From JBKPDV01 sp046728075 (GTDB taxonomy: Bacteria; Acidobacteriota; Thermoanaerobaculia; UBA5066; Gp7-AA6), in the NCBI GenBank assembly GCA_046728075.1, contig JBKPDV010000159.1:1-10930 (forward strand): a DNA stretch of 10,930 nucleotides, in the 5' to 3' direction. The position numbers were made by a program, and so were the translations under genes. The notes under the pieces are model-generated. The model was not told where the DNA came from and ran no database searches. It saw only the letters and a list, made by a program, of their open reading frames with translations. Numbering within the stretch: the first letter of the stretch is position 1; the number at the start of each line of letters is the position of its first letter. Positions 1 through 5,649 of this stretch are shown piece after piece.

Positions 1-107
1 GGGCTCAAGGCTCCAGTTCCCCCTGCGCTACGGTAATGCGCGACGCATCCGCCTGGGTTCCCGACGCGCTTCTGGCGCTTCCCACTCGGACTCCTGGCTC
101 TCCGCTT

Positions 108-126
108 CCCGGCGAGACCAGCCGGG
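108..126. repeat. Short inverted repeat just past the end of the first gene
   Basis: CCCGGC (108-113) and GCCGGG (121-126) form a perfect 6-bp stem with a 7-base loop, 2 bases beyond the stop codon of the minus-strand gene. It sits where a terminator would be, but no T-run follows on the minus strand, so it is at best a weak one. I see nothing else in bases 1-128. Confidence 0.25.
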
Positions 127-128
127 CG

Positions 129-632
129 TCATCGGGAAGGCGCGAAGACGAGGTTCGTGCTCGAGAAGGTTGTTCCGAAGTTCTTCCGCAGCGCAGCGAC
201 CTGCTTGACGGCGCTCTCGAATTCCTCTCTTGTCAGGGAAGAAAGCGGATGGACGTAGACCGCCCAGACGACTCCTTGCCGGGTCGCGTACTTCGCGTCG
301 AGAGCGCGATCGAAGTTAGCGTCCAGAAGAGTCACGAGGTCAGTGGCCGCCAGTTTGCTCGTGTCGCCGACCGGCGAAAGAACACGCATGCGGTCGTGGG
401 GTGCGTCGGCGACGACCGCGATTTCGACATCGTCCCTTCGGAGGGTCCAGTGCCCCGCTTGGCCCTTGAAATCGGGCGCGACGGAACGCACGAACGCTTC
501 GAGCATCCGCGTATCGGTGCCTCGAATCGCCGGCTGTGAAGCGGCGGCGCCCGAATGAGAGCACGCGATCGCGGTGACCCAGATTCCGGCGGCCAGCGCT
601 GTGAGCCACGGGAGACCGATGGTCTGACGCAT
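129..632 (-). CDS. Small exported, probably lipoprotein-like hypothetical protein
   Basis: A 167-residue protein whose family I do not recognise. The start at 632 is preferred over longer in-frame starts because a GGAGGT ribosome site (637-642) lies 4 bases before it and the protein then opens with a clear export signal: a basic MRQ start, a hydrophobic stretch to about residue 23, and a Cys at about 24 in the context TAIAC. That is a loose lipobox (Ala rather than Leu at -3), so lipid anchoring is possible but unproven; ordinary signal cleavage is the alternative. The mature part is mixed alpha/beta with no catalytic motif I can see; the end (LSSLTREEFESAVKQVAAL) looks like an amphipathic helix. 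It lies 73 bases downstream of the cupin gene on the same strand and may be the third gene of that operon. Confidence is good that it is a gene, low on function. Confidence 0.75.
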   Translation of the reverse strand: MRQTIGLPWLTALAAGIWVTAIACSHSGAAASQPAIRGTDTRMLEAFVRSVAPDFKGQAGHWTLRRDDVEIAVVADAPHDRMRVLSPVGDTSKLAATDLVTLLDANFDRALDAKYATRQGVVWAVYVHPLSSLTREEFESAVKQVAALRKNFGTTFSSTNLVFAPSR

Positions 633-641
633 ACGGACCTC

Positions 642-682
642 CAGCCCGGTCAATCTCAGTGCCGCCGACGCGCGACCGGCTG
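642..682. repeat. Imperfect inverted repeat between cupin and lipoprotein-like genes
   Basis: CAGCCCGGTC (642-651) pairs with GACCGGCTG (674-682) with one bulged C and a 22-base loop. A second pairing, CTCAG (655-659) with CTGAG (680-684), competes with it. It lies in the 73-base gap between the cupin stop and the next gene's start, so it could attenuate readthrough or stabilise one part of a shared message. No T-run is present. Confidence 0.25.
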
Positions 683-705
683 AGCGCGCCTCGGATCCAC
701 ACTTC

Positions 706-1206
706 CTATTTCTTCGCGGGGGCCTTTCCCGCATCCACCGGCTTGAGATCGAACTTACCGCCGCTTTCGGCAAAGAACACACAATCGGAGGCCTGGTCGC
801 AGGTCGTCGTGTGCCGGTAGTTCCCGCCGGGCTGCATGAAGTAAGACCCGGGCCCGAGCCGGAATTCGGGCTTACCCTCGGGGGCTTGAATGTAGGCCCC
901 CGACACGATCACGACCTTTATGTCGTGGGTGTGTGTGTGGAGCGGAGCTGCGAAACCGGCAGGAAGCTTGAAGATAGCGCCGAACGCGCCCTTGGCATGG
1001 TCGCCCCAGAGATCCGCGACCTTGACTCCGGGCGCACCCTGAGGATCCAGGTCAGTCCACTTCAAGTCACCCGCCGGCATGACGACGAGTCGACTGGCCG
1101 CCCCTTTCGAAGCGCTCTTTGCCTTCGCCTCTCCGGCTCCTTGCGGCAGAACTGCTTCCGCCAGAGCGAAGGTCATCGCAAACGCCAGAACGCCTCTTGC
1201 CCTCAT
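706..1206 (-). CDS. Exported cupin-domain protein
   Basis: A 166-residue single-domain cupin. A hydrophobic N-terminus (about residues 4-20) indicates export, followed by a linker rich in Ala, Lys and Gly. The first cupin motif is APLHTHTHDIKVVIVSG (about 87-103), with three alternating histidines H90, H92 and H94; the second is GPGSYFMQPGGNYRHT (about 118-133), with H132. These are the usual metal-binding positions of the fold, but the Glu normally found after the HxH pair is absent: Ile, Lys and Val occupy that stretch. The pattern resembles DUF4437-type cupins. The catalytic role, if any, is unknown. Its ATG overlaps the last 4 bases of the HxlR regulator gene and a GAGGG ribosome site lies inside that gene, so the two are co-transcribed and probably translationally coupled. 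Confidence 0.85.
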   Translation of the reverse strand: MRARGVLAFAMTFALAEAVLPQGAGEAKAKSASKGAASRLVVMPAGDLKWTDLDPQGAPGVKVADLWGDHAKGAFGAIFKLPAGFAAPLHTHTHDIKVVIVSGAYIQAPEGKPEFRLGPGSYFMQPGGNYRHTTTCDQASDCVFFAESGGKFDLKPVDAGKAPAKK

Positions 1207-1604
1207 GGAGCCCTCTTTTCTGTTCTGGAGATCCTATCGAGCGTCCGATCGATATGGCTTTGTCCCCACGTGCGAGCGGTCTCGACGAGAGGAAGGATCG
1301 AACGGCCGTACTCGGTCAGTTGATACATCACCGGCGCCGGGACCGATCCGCGAGGGTCGCGCCGGATGATCTCATCAGCTTCGAGCTCGCGCAGCTGCTC
1401 GGTCAGGACCTTGTGTGAGATCGACGGAATCAGGCGCTGCAGGCCGCCGAAATGGACGTCCTCCCGCGAAAGCCAGTAGATGATGATCAGTTTCCACTTC
1501 CCACCCACGGCGGCGAACGCGGCGGTCAACGGACAATCGGTCACTGGATTGCGCCGAGCGGGCCTCGGATACGCACCTCGAGGTGCGTTCTTGTGCGCGG
1601 ACAT
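1203..1604 (-). CDS. HxlR-family winged-helix transcriptional regulator
   Basis: A 133-residue one-domain DNA-binding protein of the HxlR/MarR-like winged-helix type. The family signature is plain: CPLTAAFAAVGGKWKLIIIYWL (about residues 24-45), then FGGLQRLIPSISHKVLTEQLRELE (about 52-75, the recognition helix region), then the wing and the YQLTEYGRSILPLVE block (about 94-108). C24 is the only cysteine and sits at the N-terminal position that acts as a redox sensor in some HxlR proteins such as HypR; whether it does so here is inference. The ATG at 1604 has no Shine-Dalgarno site but has a TAAAAT box 9 bases upstream. An in-frame GTG at Val21 is an alternative start that would move an 18-bp palindrome (1571-1588) into the promoter. 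It heads the cupin operon and is divergent from a DUF1579-like gene 58 bases away. Confidence 0.92.
   Translation of the reverse strand: MSAHKNAPRGAYPRPARRNPVTDCPLTAAFAAVGGKWKLIIIYWLSREDVHFGGLQRLIPSISHKVLTEQLRELEADEIIRRDPRGSVPAPVMYQLTEYGRSILPLVETARTWGQSHIDRTLDRISRTEKRAP
1571..1588. promoter_or_regulatory. 18-bp perfect palindrome in the HxlR start region
   Basis: Each strand reads ACGCACCTCGAGGTGCGT, a perfect two-fold symmetric site. It overlaps the codons for about residues 6-11 of the HxlR regulator, 16-33 bases inside the annotated ATG. HxlR proteins bind as dimers, so a symmetric site next to their own gene is a natural candidate for an autoregulatory operator. That role is inference. 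Confidence 0.4.
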
Positions 1605-1613
1605 CGACCCGCT

Positions 1614-1619
1614 ATTTTA
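1614..1619 (-). promoter_or_regulatory. -10-like box TAAAAT close to the HxlR ATG
   Basis: TAAAAT on the minus strand ends 9 bases before the HxlR ATG, which has no ribosome-binding site. A start about 7 bases after the box would give a leader of only a few bases. No good -35 match is seen at 16-18 bases upstream. Confidence 0.4.
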
Positions 1620-1643
1620 GGCGAGACCGGGACGGTGGTCCGT

Positions 1644-1653
1644 CGACCGGTCG
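1644..1653. promoter_or_regulatory. 10-bp palindrome in the divergent HxlR/DUF1579-like gap
   Basis: CGACCGGTCG is a perfect palindrome in the 58-base gap between the two divergent starts, with an overlapping GGTC-cgtc-GACC repeat just left of it. It is a possible operator for a regulator acting on both genes, but short palindromes are common in GC-rich DNA. Confidence 0.25.
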
Positions 1654-1662
1654 GGGAAAAGA

Positions 1663-2118
1663 ATGGAAGCGGAACGCGGGTTCGACTTTTTGGAAGGGGA
1701 GTGGGACGCCGTCTGCCGCGTACCCTCGGAGAAGGGTTGGGTGGAAGCGCCGGGAACGCTGACCGCTTCGCGGGCGCTGGATGGGCTGGTCTCGCTCGAG
1801 CACTTCGAAGGGATCTATCACGGAGGCGCCCTGAAAGGCCTCGGCCTGCGAGCCTTCAACCGGGAAAGCCGCGAATGGGAGCACACGTGGACGGACAGCC
1901 TCGAGCCCGGCCACTTCCACGTGTGGAAAGGCGCCTTTCGAGAAGGAAAGATCGACCTCTACGCGCAATGGAGTGACGAGGAGGGCAAACAAATTCGATC
2001 GCGCCTGACGTGGTCGGACATCCGAGCAGACTCCGCGCATTGGGAGAGCGCCCGATCTTTGGACGGCGGGAGGACATGGCAGATCCACTGGGTCATCGAC
2101 TATCGCCGGCGGCGCTGA
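1663..2118 (+). CDS. DUF1579-like protein without signal peptide (paralogue A)
   Basis: A 151-residue protein beginning MEAERGFDFLEGEWDAVCRV, the FDFxxGxW opening seen in DUF1579 and related beta-barrel proteins. Later landmarks are GLGLRAFNRESREWEHTW (about 59-76) and the closing SLDGGRTWQIHWVIDY (about 132-147). Trp and aromatic residues recur at strand ends, as expected of a calycin-like barrel, but no reaction is known. There is no export signal, so it should be cytoplasmic. The start follows a purine-rich GGGGAAAAGA. The next gene, 89 bases downstream on the same strand, encodes a longer relative with the same opening and closing motifs plus a signal peptide, so the pair is a likely tandem duplication. 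Family assignment is by motif pattern only. Confidence 0.8.
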   Translation: MEAERGFDFLEGEWDAVCRVPSEKGWVEAPGTLTASRALDGLVSLEHFEGIYHGGALKGLGLRAFNRESREWEHTWTDSLEPGHFHVWKGAFREGKIDLYAQWSDEEGKQIRSRLTWSDIRADSAHWESARSLDGGRTWQIHWVIDYRRRR

Positions 2119-2207
2119 AAGCCCATGTCTGCGGACGCCGGTGGCGCCGAGGATCGTGCGGGAACAGCCGCCTCAGCAGGACCGGCAGGTGTTCCATGGA
2201 GGCAGCG

Positions 2208-2843
2208 ATGAATACGCTCACACAGATTCGGACCTATCTCCTCAGAAGCAGCCTGGTCCTCGTCCTTCTGCCGCTTCAGGGAGTCGCACAGAGAAATCCG
2301 GATGCGTCGAGACCCAGCCTTCAACAGACTCCGACGGAAAGGGACGGACAACACGATTTTGACTTCGAGATCGGCACCTGGAAGACTCACCTCTCGCGTC
2401 TCCTGCATCCCTTGACGGGCTCCACGACCTGGGTCGAATATGAGGGCACTTCCGTCGTCCGGAAGGTCTGGAACGGCCGCGCCAATCTGGTGGAGCTCGT
2501 GGCCGATGGCTCAACGGGTCACTTCGAGGGTCTGAACCTGCGTCTCTACAATCCCCAGTCTCACCAGTGGAGCCTCAATTTCGCCAGCAGCAGCGGCGGC
2601 ACCATGAGTCAACCCACGATCGGCGAGTTCAAGAATGGGCGCGGCGAGTTCTTCGATCAGGAAACATTCAATGGCCGGGTCATCTTCGTCCGATTCGTGA
2701 TCTCGGACATCACTCCGAATTCCTGCCGTTTCGAACAGGCGTTCTCGGCTGACGGGGGCAAGACCTGGGAAGTGAACTGGATCGCGAGAGACACCCGAGT
2801 CCAGGACGAACCTGAAAAAGCGCGCCCAAGTAAAGCAAGATAG
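2208..2843 (+). CDS. Exported DUF1579-like protein (paralogue B)
   Basis: A 211-residue protein starting MNTLTQIRTY with a hydrophobic signal sequence to about residue 27 (QGVAQ), then a Pro/Ser/Gln-rich linker. The domain begins HDFDFEIGTWKTHLSRL (about 49-65), continues through GHFEGLNLRLYNPQSHQW (about 104-121) and ends SADGGKTWEVNWIAR (about 180-194); all three blocks match the preceding gene's protein. I chose the ATG at 2208 over the one at 2196 because GGAGG (2198-2202) is spaced 5 bases from it; longer upstream extensions lack an export signal and overlap the previous gene. The tail (EPEKARPSKAR) is charged and probably disordered. It is convergent with the flavoprotein gene, with only 13 bases between the stop codons. 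Its role is unknown; a ligand-binding barrel outside the cytoplasm is a reasonable guess. Confidence 0.82.
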   Translation: MNTLTQIRTYLLRSSLVLVLLPLQGVAQRNPDASRPSLQQTPTERDGQHDFDFEIGTWKTHLSRLLHPLTGSTTWVEYEGTSVVRKVWNGRANLVELVADGSTGHFEGLNLRLYNPQSHQWSLNFASSSGGTMSQPTIGEFKNGRGEFFDQETFNGRVIFVRFVISDITPNSCRFEQAFSADGGKTWEVNWIARDTRVQDEPEKARPSKAR

Positions 2844-2856
2844 CGAGACTTCAACT

Positions 2857-3738
2857 TCACCCGTAGCTTTCCTTCTTGATTCGCTCGTCCGGCACTCCGA
2901 GCTCGTTCAGCGATGCGACCGCGGTCTCCAGGAAGCGAGCCGCCGGTGCGACGCCCGCCTCCCTCGCCGCCTTGCGATCCCATCCCGAGATGGCCGGCCC
3001 GCACGCGTACACGATGCAGGCGGAAGGGTCGGGAATAGCCTCGCGGAGAAGGGCAGTTTTCACGCGGCCGCTCCGCACGCCGGGATGCCGTCCGGGCTTC
3101 TTTTCGTCGCGGGTGAGCGTGTGGAGTACTTTCAGGGACTTCGGGTGGCGCCGCTCGAGCTTCTCGAGCTCGTCGCGGAAGATGATTTCCCCCCACGTCT
3201 TATTCGAGTAGACGAGAGTGTGCCGCAGCTTCGGGTGGTGGAGAAGCGCGTGCTTGAGGATGCTGAAGTTAGGCACGATTCCGGATCCGGCGCAGACGTG
3301 AACGACGTGGTCCGTGCGCGACTCGATATCTTCAGGCAGAGTGTAGGGGCCGGTGAATCCGGTGACCACCAGGCGCATCCCGCGAGCCATCCGCTTGACG
3401 AGAAGGGGCGAAAGAAGAGGCGGGTATTTGGTCATGCCGGATACGTAGCGCTCCTCCTTGATCGTTGTGGCGAGGTACTTCTCGTGCGGCGCCGAGGCCA
3501 TGGAATAGGCGCGCGCCGGCTCCTTGCGGCCCTTCACATCTTCGAAGAAGGCGATAAAGCGTTCCAGCCCGTCGAACTGGTGCGGGTCTATGGTCAGGAA
3601 ATGGCCCGCCAGGTAATCGAGACGGTCGTTCCCGGTGAACAAGACGAGCGTGGTCGTGTCGGGCGTCTCGGACACGACGTCCGCGACCATCACCTCGAGC
3701 TCTTTGATCCGCCTGCGCTGGGAATCCGGCTCGCTCAT
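2857..3738 (-). CDS. FAD/NAD(P)-binding ferredoxin-reductase-type oxidoreductase
   Basis: A 293-residue flavoprotein of the FNR superfamily, which moves electrons between NAD(P)H and a redox partner through FAD. An N-terminal FAD barrel carries RAYSMAS (76-82), the RxYS flavin-binding motif; the nucleotide domain opens with VCAGSGIVPNFSI (about 148-160), contains LVYSNKTWGEIIFRDEL (about 175-191) and YACGPAI (244-250), and the chain ends KKESYG, an aromatic-Gly end typical of the family where the aromatic stacks on flavin. No cysteine-rich 2Fe-2S domain is attached, so the electron partner must be a separate protein and none is encoded nearby. The ATG at 3738 is preferred because the family domain begins right after it. 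There is no ribosome site; TAGAAT lies 8 bases upstream, suggesting a leaderless message. No transmembrane segment is seen, so it should be cytoplasmic. Confidence 0.88.
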   Translation of the reverse strand: MSEPDSQRRRIKELEVMVADVVSETPDTTTLVLFTGNDRLDYLAGHFLTIDPHQFDGLERFIAFFEDVKGRKEPARAYSMASAPHEKYLATTIKEERYVSGMTKYPPLLSPLLVKRMARGMRLVVTGFTGPYTLPEDIESRTDHVVHVCAGSGIVPNFSILKHALLHHPKLRHTLVYSNKTWGEIIFRDELEKLERRHPKSLKVLHTLTRDEKKPGRHPGVRSGRVKTALLREAIPDPSACIVYACGPAISGWDRKAAREAGVAPAARFLETAVASLNELGVPDERIKKESYG

Positions 3739-3746
3739 TGTGCGGA

Positions 3747-3752
3747 ATTCTA
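3747..3752 (-). promoter_or_regulatory. -10 box TAGAAT before the flavoprotein ATG
   Basis: TAGAAT on the minus strand ends 8 bases before the ATG at 3738, and the intervening bases hold no Shine-Dalgarno site. Transcription starting about 7 bases past the box would begin at or next to the ATG. No -35 match is convincing. Confidence 0.45.
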
Positions 3753-3774
3753 CGGCCCTCGAGTCTTCACAATT

Positions 3775-3817
3775 CCTTCGCAGGCCCGCTCTATGCGAAG
3801 GGCCTGACGAGCGAAGG
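3775..3817. terminator. Bulged hairpin between TPR and flavoprotein genes
   Basis: CCTTCGCAGGCCC (3775-3787) pairs with GGGCCT (3800-3805) and, after a 5-base bulge, GCGAAGG (3811-3817), giving 13 base pairs around a 12-base loop. GCGAAGG also occurs at 3795-3801, so CCTTCGC has two possible partners. It starts 10 bases past the TPR stop codon on the minus strand, the right place for a terminator, but the following bases (AATTGTG) are not a T-run. Regulation by alternative pairing is also possible. Confidence 0.4.
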
Positions 3818-3826
3818 CGCCACCGG

Positions 3827-5476
3827 TTATCGCGCGAGCGCCGCTTTGACCTCCGCGATCTCGGCGCGTTGTCCGTTGGCGCGGCGGGTGGAAAGGAGCA
3901 GCTTGGCGTAGTAACCGGACGCCTTGTCGCGATCGCCCGAGCCGCTCGCCGCGCGCGCCGCGCCCGCCAGCCCATGAAGTCGATTTGGGGAGGTCGCGAG
4001 CGACGCCTCGTACTCCTGAAGCGCCGCGGCTGGCTGCTTGAGATCGAGCAGGAGGTCTCCCAGGAGCTCCCGCGCCGGCACGATCGAGCCGGGCGTGACC
4101 GGATGTTTCTCTGTGGAGGCTTCGAGCTCCGCGGCCGATCGGCCCAGGCGCACCGCTTCCTCGCCTTTGCCTTCGGCGCGCGCGATCCAGGAAGCCGCTT
4201 CGAGACGCTGGATCGCGACCTGCCTCGACCAGTACTTGTCTCCTTTCTGGTCGAGCTCCTTCTCGATTGCCTCGAGCCGCCCGAGCGACTCGCGGGCGGC
4301 GGTGAGATCGCCCGAACGCGCCCCGCCGAGCGCGCGTCCGAAACAGAGGATGGCCTCCGCGTTGCGGAATTTCTGCCAGGGAAAGCTCGCCGGCTTGACT
4401 TCGAGTTTCGCCGCCTCCGCCCACTTCTGCCGCTCGATCGCGTAACGCGTCGGAACGGCTGCGAGGGCATAGGCGGCGGCGAAGTTTGGAACATCCAGCC
4501 GGTCGACCCGCGAGACCTTTTCGACGACACTCCCCGCTTCCGAATCGCGCCCGAGCTGGAGATAGGCGTACTCCATGTAGTCCTGCGCGTGCATGTCGTC
4601 GAACGCGGTTGCCCCCGGCGCGGCCTTCGCCACGTACTTCTGCGCGGCCGTGGCCGAGGCGAGGTTGGATTGAATCGAGTCCTCCCAGAGGCCGAGCCTC
4701 GTGAAGATGTGCGACGGCATGTGGAGGGCATGCGGCGCGTCGGAGGCGATCTTCGCGTAGCCGCGGGCCGCCGGCAGCGCCAACACCGCCAGCGACGGAT
4801 AGTCGAAGCTGTGAATCAGATAATGCGCGATGCCCGGGTGCTCCGGCATGTCGGGCAGGAGCCGATTCAGGATTTCGGCGGCTTTCTTCTGGCCGGCGTA
4901 GGTCTTGTCCGCCGGCGAAGCCGTGCCCAGGATCGCGAGCGCGTAGAAGATTCCTGCCTCGCGGTCGTTCGGATTCTTCCGGTAGACGCGCTCCATTCCC
5001 GCTTCGAATGCGAGCGAGCGCGCCCGGTGATCGAGCTTGTCCGCGTCCCGGTAGTAGGCCTCCACGGCCGCGATGTAGTCGCGCTCGCGCTCGGTTTTCG
5101 CGTTGGCCGCGACGGCCTTTGCGGCCGCGTCGCTTCCCTTTCGCAGCTCCGCGGGGCTCGGCTCCCCGCCCGGATTGCCTGCCGCCCAGACCGGATGGAA
5201 GTTCGTCATCGCGACGCCCCAGTACGCCATCGCGCACGCCGGGTCAGCCTTGGCGACCTCGAGGAAAGCCTTCTCCGCCGCGTCGTACCAAAAAGAATGG
5301 AGAAGCGCGACGCCGCGCTGGAACTGTTCGCGCGTCGAGGCCTCACAGGAAACGGAAAAATCGACCTTGCCCAGCCGCTCCGGCGGGCTTCCATGCTCGT
5401 GCTGATGCGGCTCGTCGGCGAGACAAGGCAGAGAGGTGAAAGCGAACAGGAGAGCGAGGCATCCGGCAGTCTTCAT
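3827..5476 (-). CDS. Exported tetratricopeptide-repeat protein
   Basis: A 549-residue, almost all-helical protein. The signal peptide runs to about residue 20 (PCLA), followed by a His-rich start to the mature protein (DEPHQHEHG). TPR-like units are visible at about 50-90 (QFQRGVALLHSFWYDAAEKAF...DPACAMAYWGVA), 295-320 and 465-530. The middle holds two conserved His-rich helices: HPGIAHYLIHSFDYP (213-227) and APHALHMPSHIFTRLGLW (248-265). This layout recurs in predicted secreted TPR proteins of soil bacteria, with no known activity. A GGAGG ribosome site lies 6 bases before the ATG, with TAGAAT 24 bases upstream, so unlike the flavoprotein it has a normal leader. It probably scaffolds protein contacts in the periplasm; metal binding by the histidines is speculation. 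Long open frames on the opposite strand are codon-bias shadows. Confidence 0.9.
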   Translation of the reverse strand: MKTAGCLALLFAFTSLPCLADEPHQHEHGSPPERLGKVDFSVSCEASTREQFQRGVALLHSFWYDAAEKAFLEVAKADPACAMAYWGVAMTNFHPVWAAGNPGGEPSPAELRKGSDAAAKAVAANAKTERERDYIAAVEAYYRDADKLDHRARSLAFEAGMERVYRKNPNDREAGIFYALAILGTASPADKTYAGQKKAAEILNRLLPDMPEHPGIAHYLIHSFDYPSLAVLALPAARGYAKIASDAPHALHMPSHIFTRLGLWEDSIQSNLASATAAQKYVAKAAPGATAFDDMHAQDYMEYAYLQLGRDSEAGSVVEKVSRVDRLDVPNFAAAYALAAVPTRYAIERQKWAEAAKLEVKPASFPWQKFRNAEAILCFGRALGGARSGDLTAARESLGRLEAIEKELDQKGDKYWSRQVAIQRLEAASWIARAEGKGEEAVRLGRSAAELEASTEKHPVTPGSIVPARELLGDLLLDLKQPAAALQEYEASLATSPNRLHGLAGAARAASGSGDRDKASGYYAKLLLSTRRANGQRAEIAEVKAALAR

Positions 5477-5500
5477 TTTCGTCCTCCGCTAGGACCGCCG

Positions 5501-5506
5501 ATTCTA
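5501..5506 (-). promoter_or_regulatory. -10-like box TAGAAT upstream of the TPR gene
   Basis: TAGAAT on the minus strand lies 24 bases before the ATG at 5476, leaving room for a short leader with the GGAGG site. The only TTGACT upstream is 7 bases away, too close to serve as its -35 box. Confidence 0.35.
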
Positions 5507-5522
5507 GCTCGCAAGTCAAAGA

Positions 5523-5568
5523 CCCGAGTGGTCATAGTCAGAGGACCCGACGCGAATGGACACTCGGG
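5523..5568. repeat. 8-bp inverted repeat, wide spacing
   Basis: CCCGAGTG (5523-5530) and CACTCGGG (5561-5568) are perfect reverse complements 30 bases apart. They sit immediately beside the stronger inverted repeat at 5576-5618, between the protease stop and the TPR start. Confidence 0.45.
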
Positions 5569-5575
5569 CGATTCC

Positions 5576-5618
5576 GGGGTCAACGCTGAATAGCTGGCAA
5601 CCATTCAGCGGTGACCCC
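5576..5618. repeat. 16-position inverted repeat with one mismatch
   Basis: GGGGTCAACGCTGAAT (5576-5591) and ATTCAGCGGTGACCCC (5603-5618) pair at 15 of 16 positions around an 11-base loop; the mismatch is 5583 against 5611. It lies 31 bases beyond the protease stop codon on the minus strand. It could be a terminator, although no T-run follows, or one copy of a dispersed palindromic repeat. The GGGGTCA/TGACCCC ends resemble those of mobile palindromes, but no transposase or target-site duplication is visible here. Confidence 0.55.
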
Positions 5619-5649
5619 TCCAGCCGGAGGCAGTCGAGCGTGCTCGTTC

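Noticed and set aside
36..539. A 167-codon plus-strand frame opposite the first gene
   Set aside because: No domain or ribosome site, while the minus strand has a signal sequence with a well-placed GGAGGT.
2010..2207. Upstream extension of the exported DUF1579-like protein
   Set aside because: It overlaps the end of the preceding gene, lacks an export signal, and a GGAGG site points to the ATG at 2208.
3739..4731. In-frame upstream extension of the flavoprotein gene
   Set aside because: The added residues are Arg/Ser-rich low-complexity sequence antisense-frame to the TPR gene; the FNR domain starts right after the ATG at 3738.
3750..5237. A 495-codon minus-strand frame overlapping the TPR gene
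   Set aside because: Gly/Arg-rich composition without motifs; it is a frame-shifted reading of the real TPR gene.
5501..5519. TTGACT and TAGAAT as a promoter pair for the TPR gene
   Set aside because: Only 7 bases separate them, far short of the 16-18 a sigma-70-type promoter needs; TAGAAT alone is kept.
3635..5593. A 652-codon open frame on the plus strand, antisense to the TPR gene
   Set aside because: It is Arg-rich with no domain, and the opposite strand has a clean signal peptide, ribosome site and TPR units. GC-rich codon use makes long shadow frames common.
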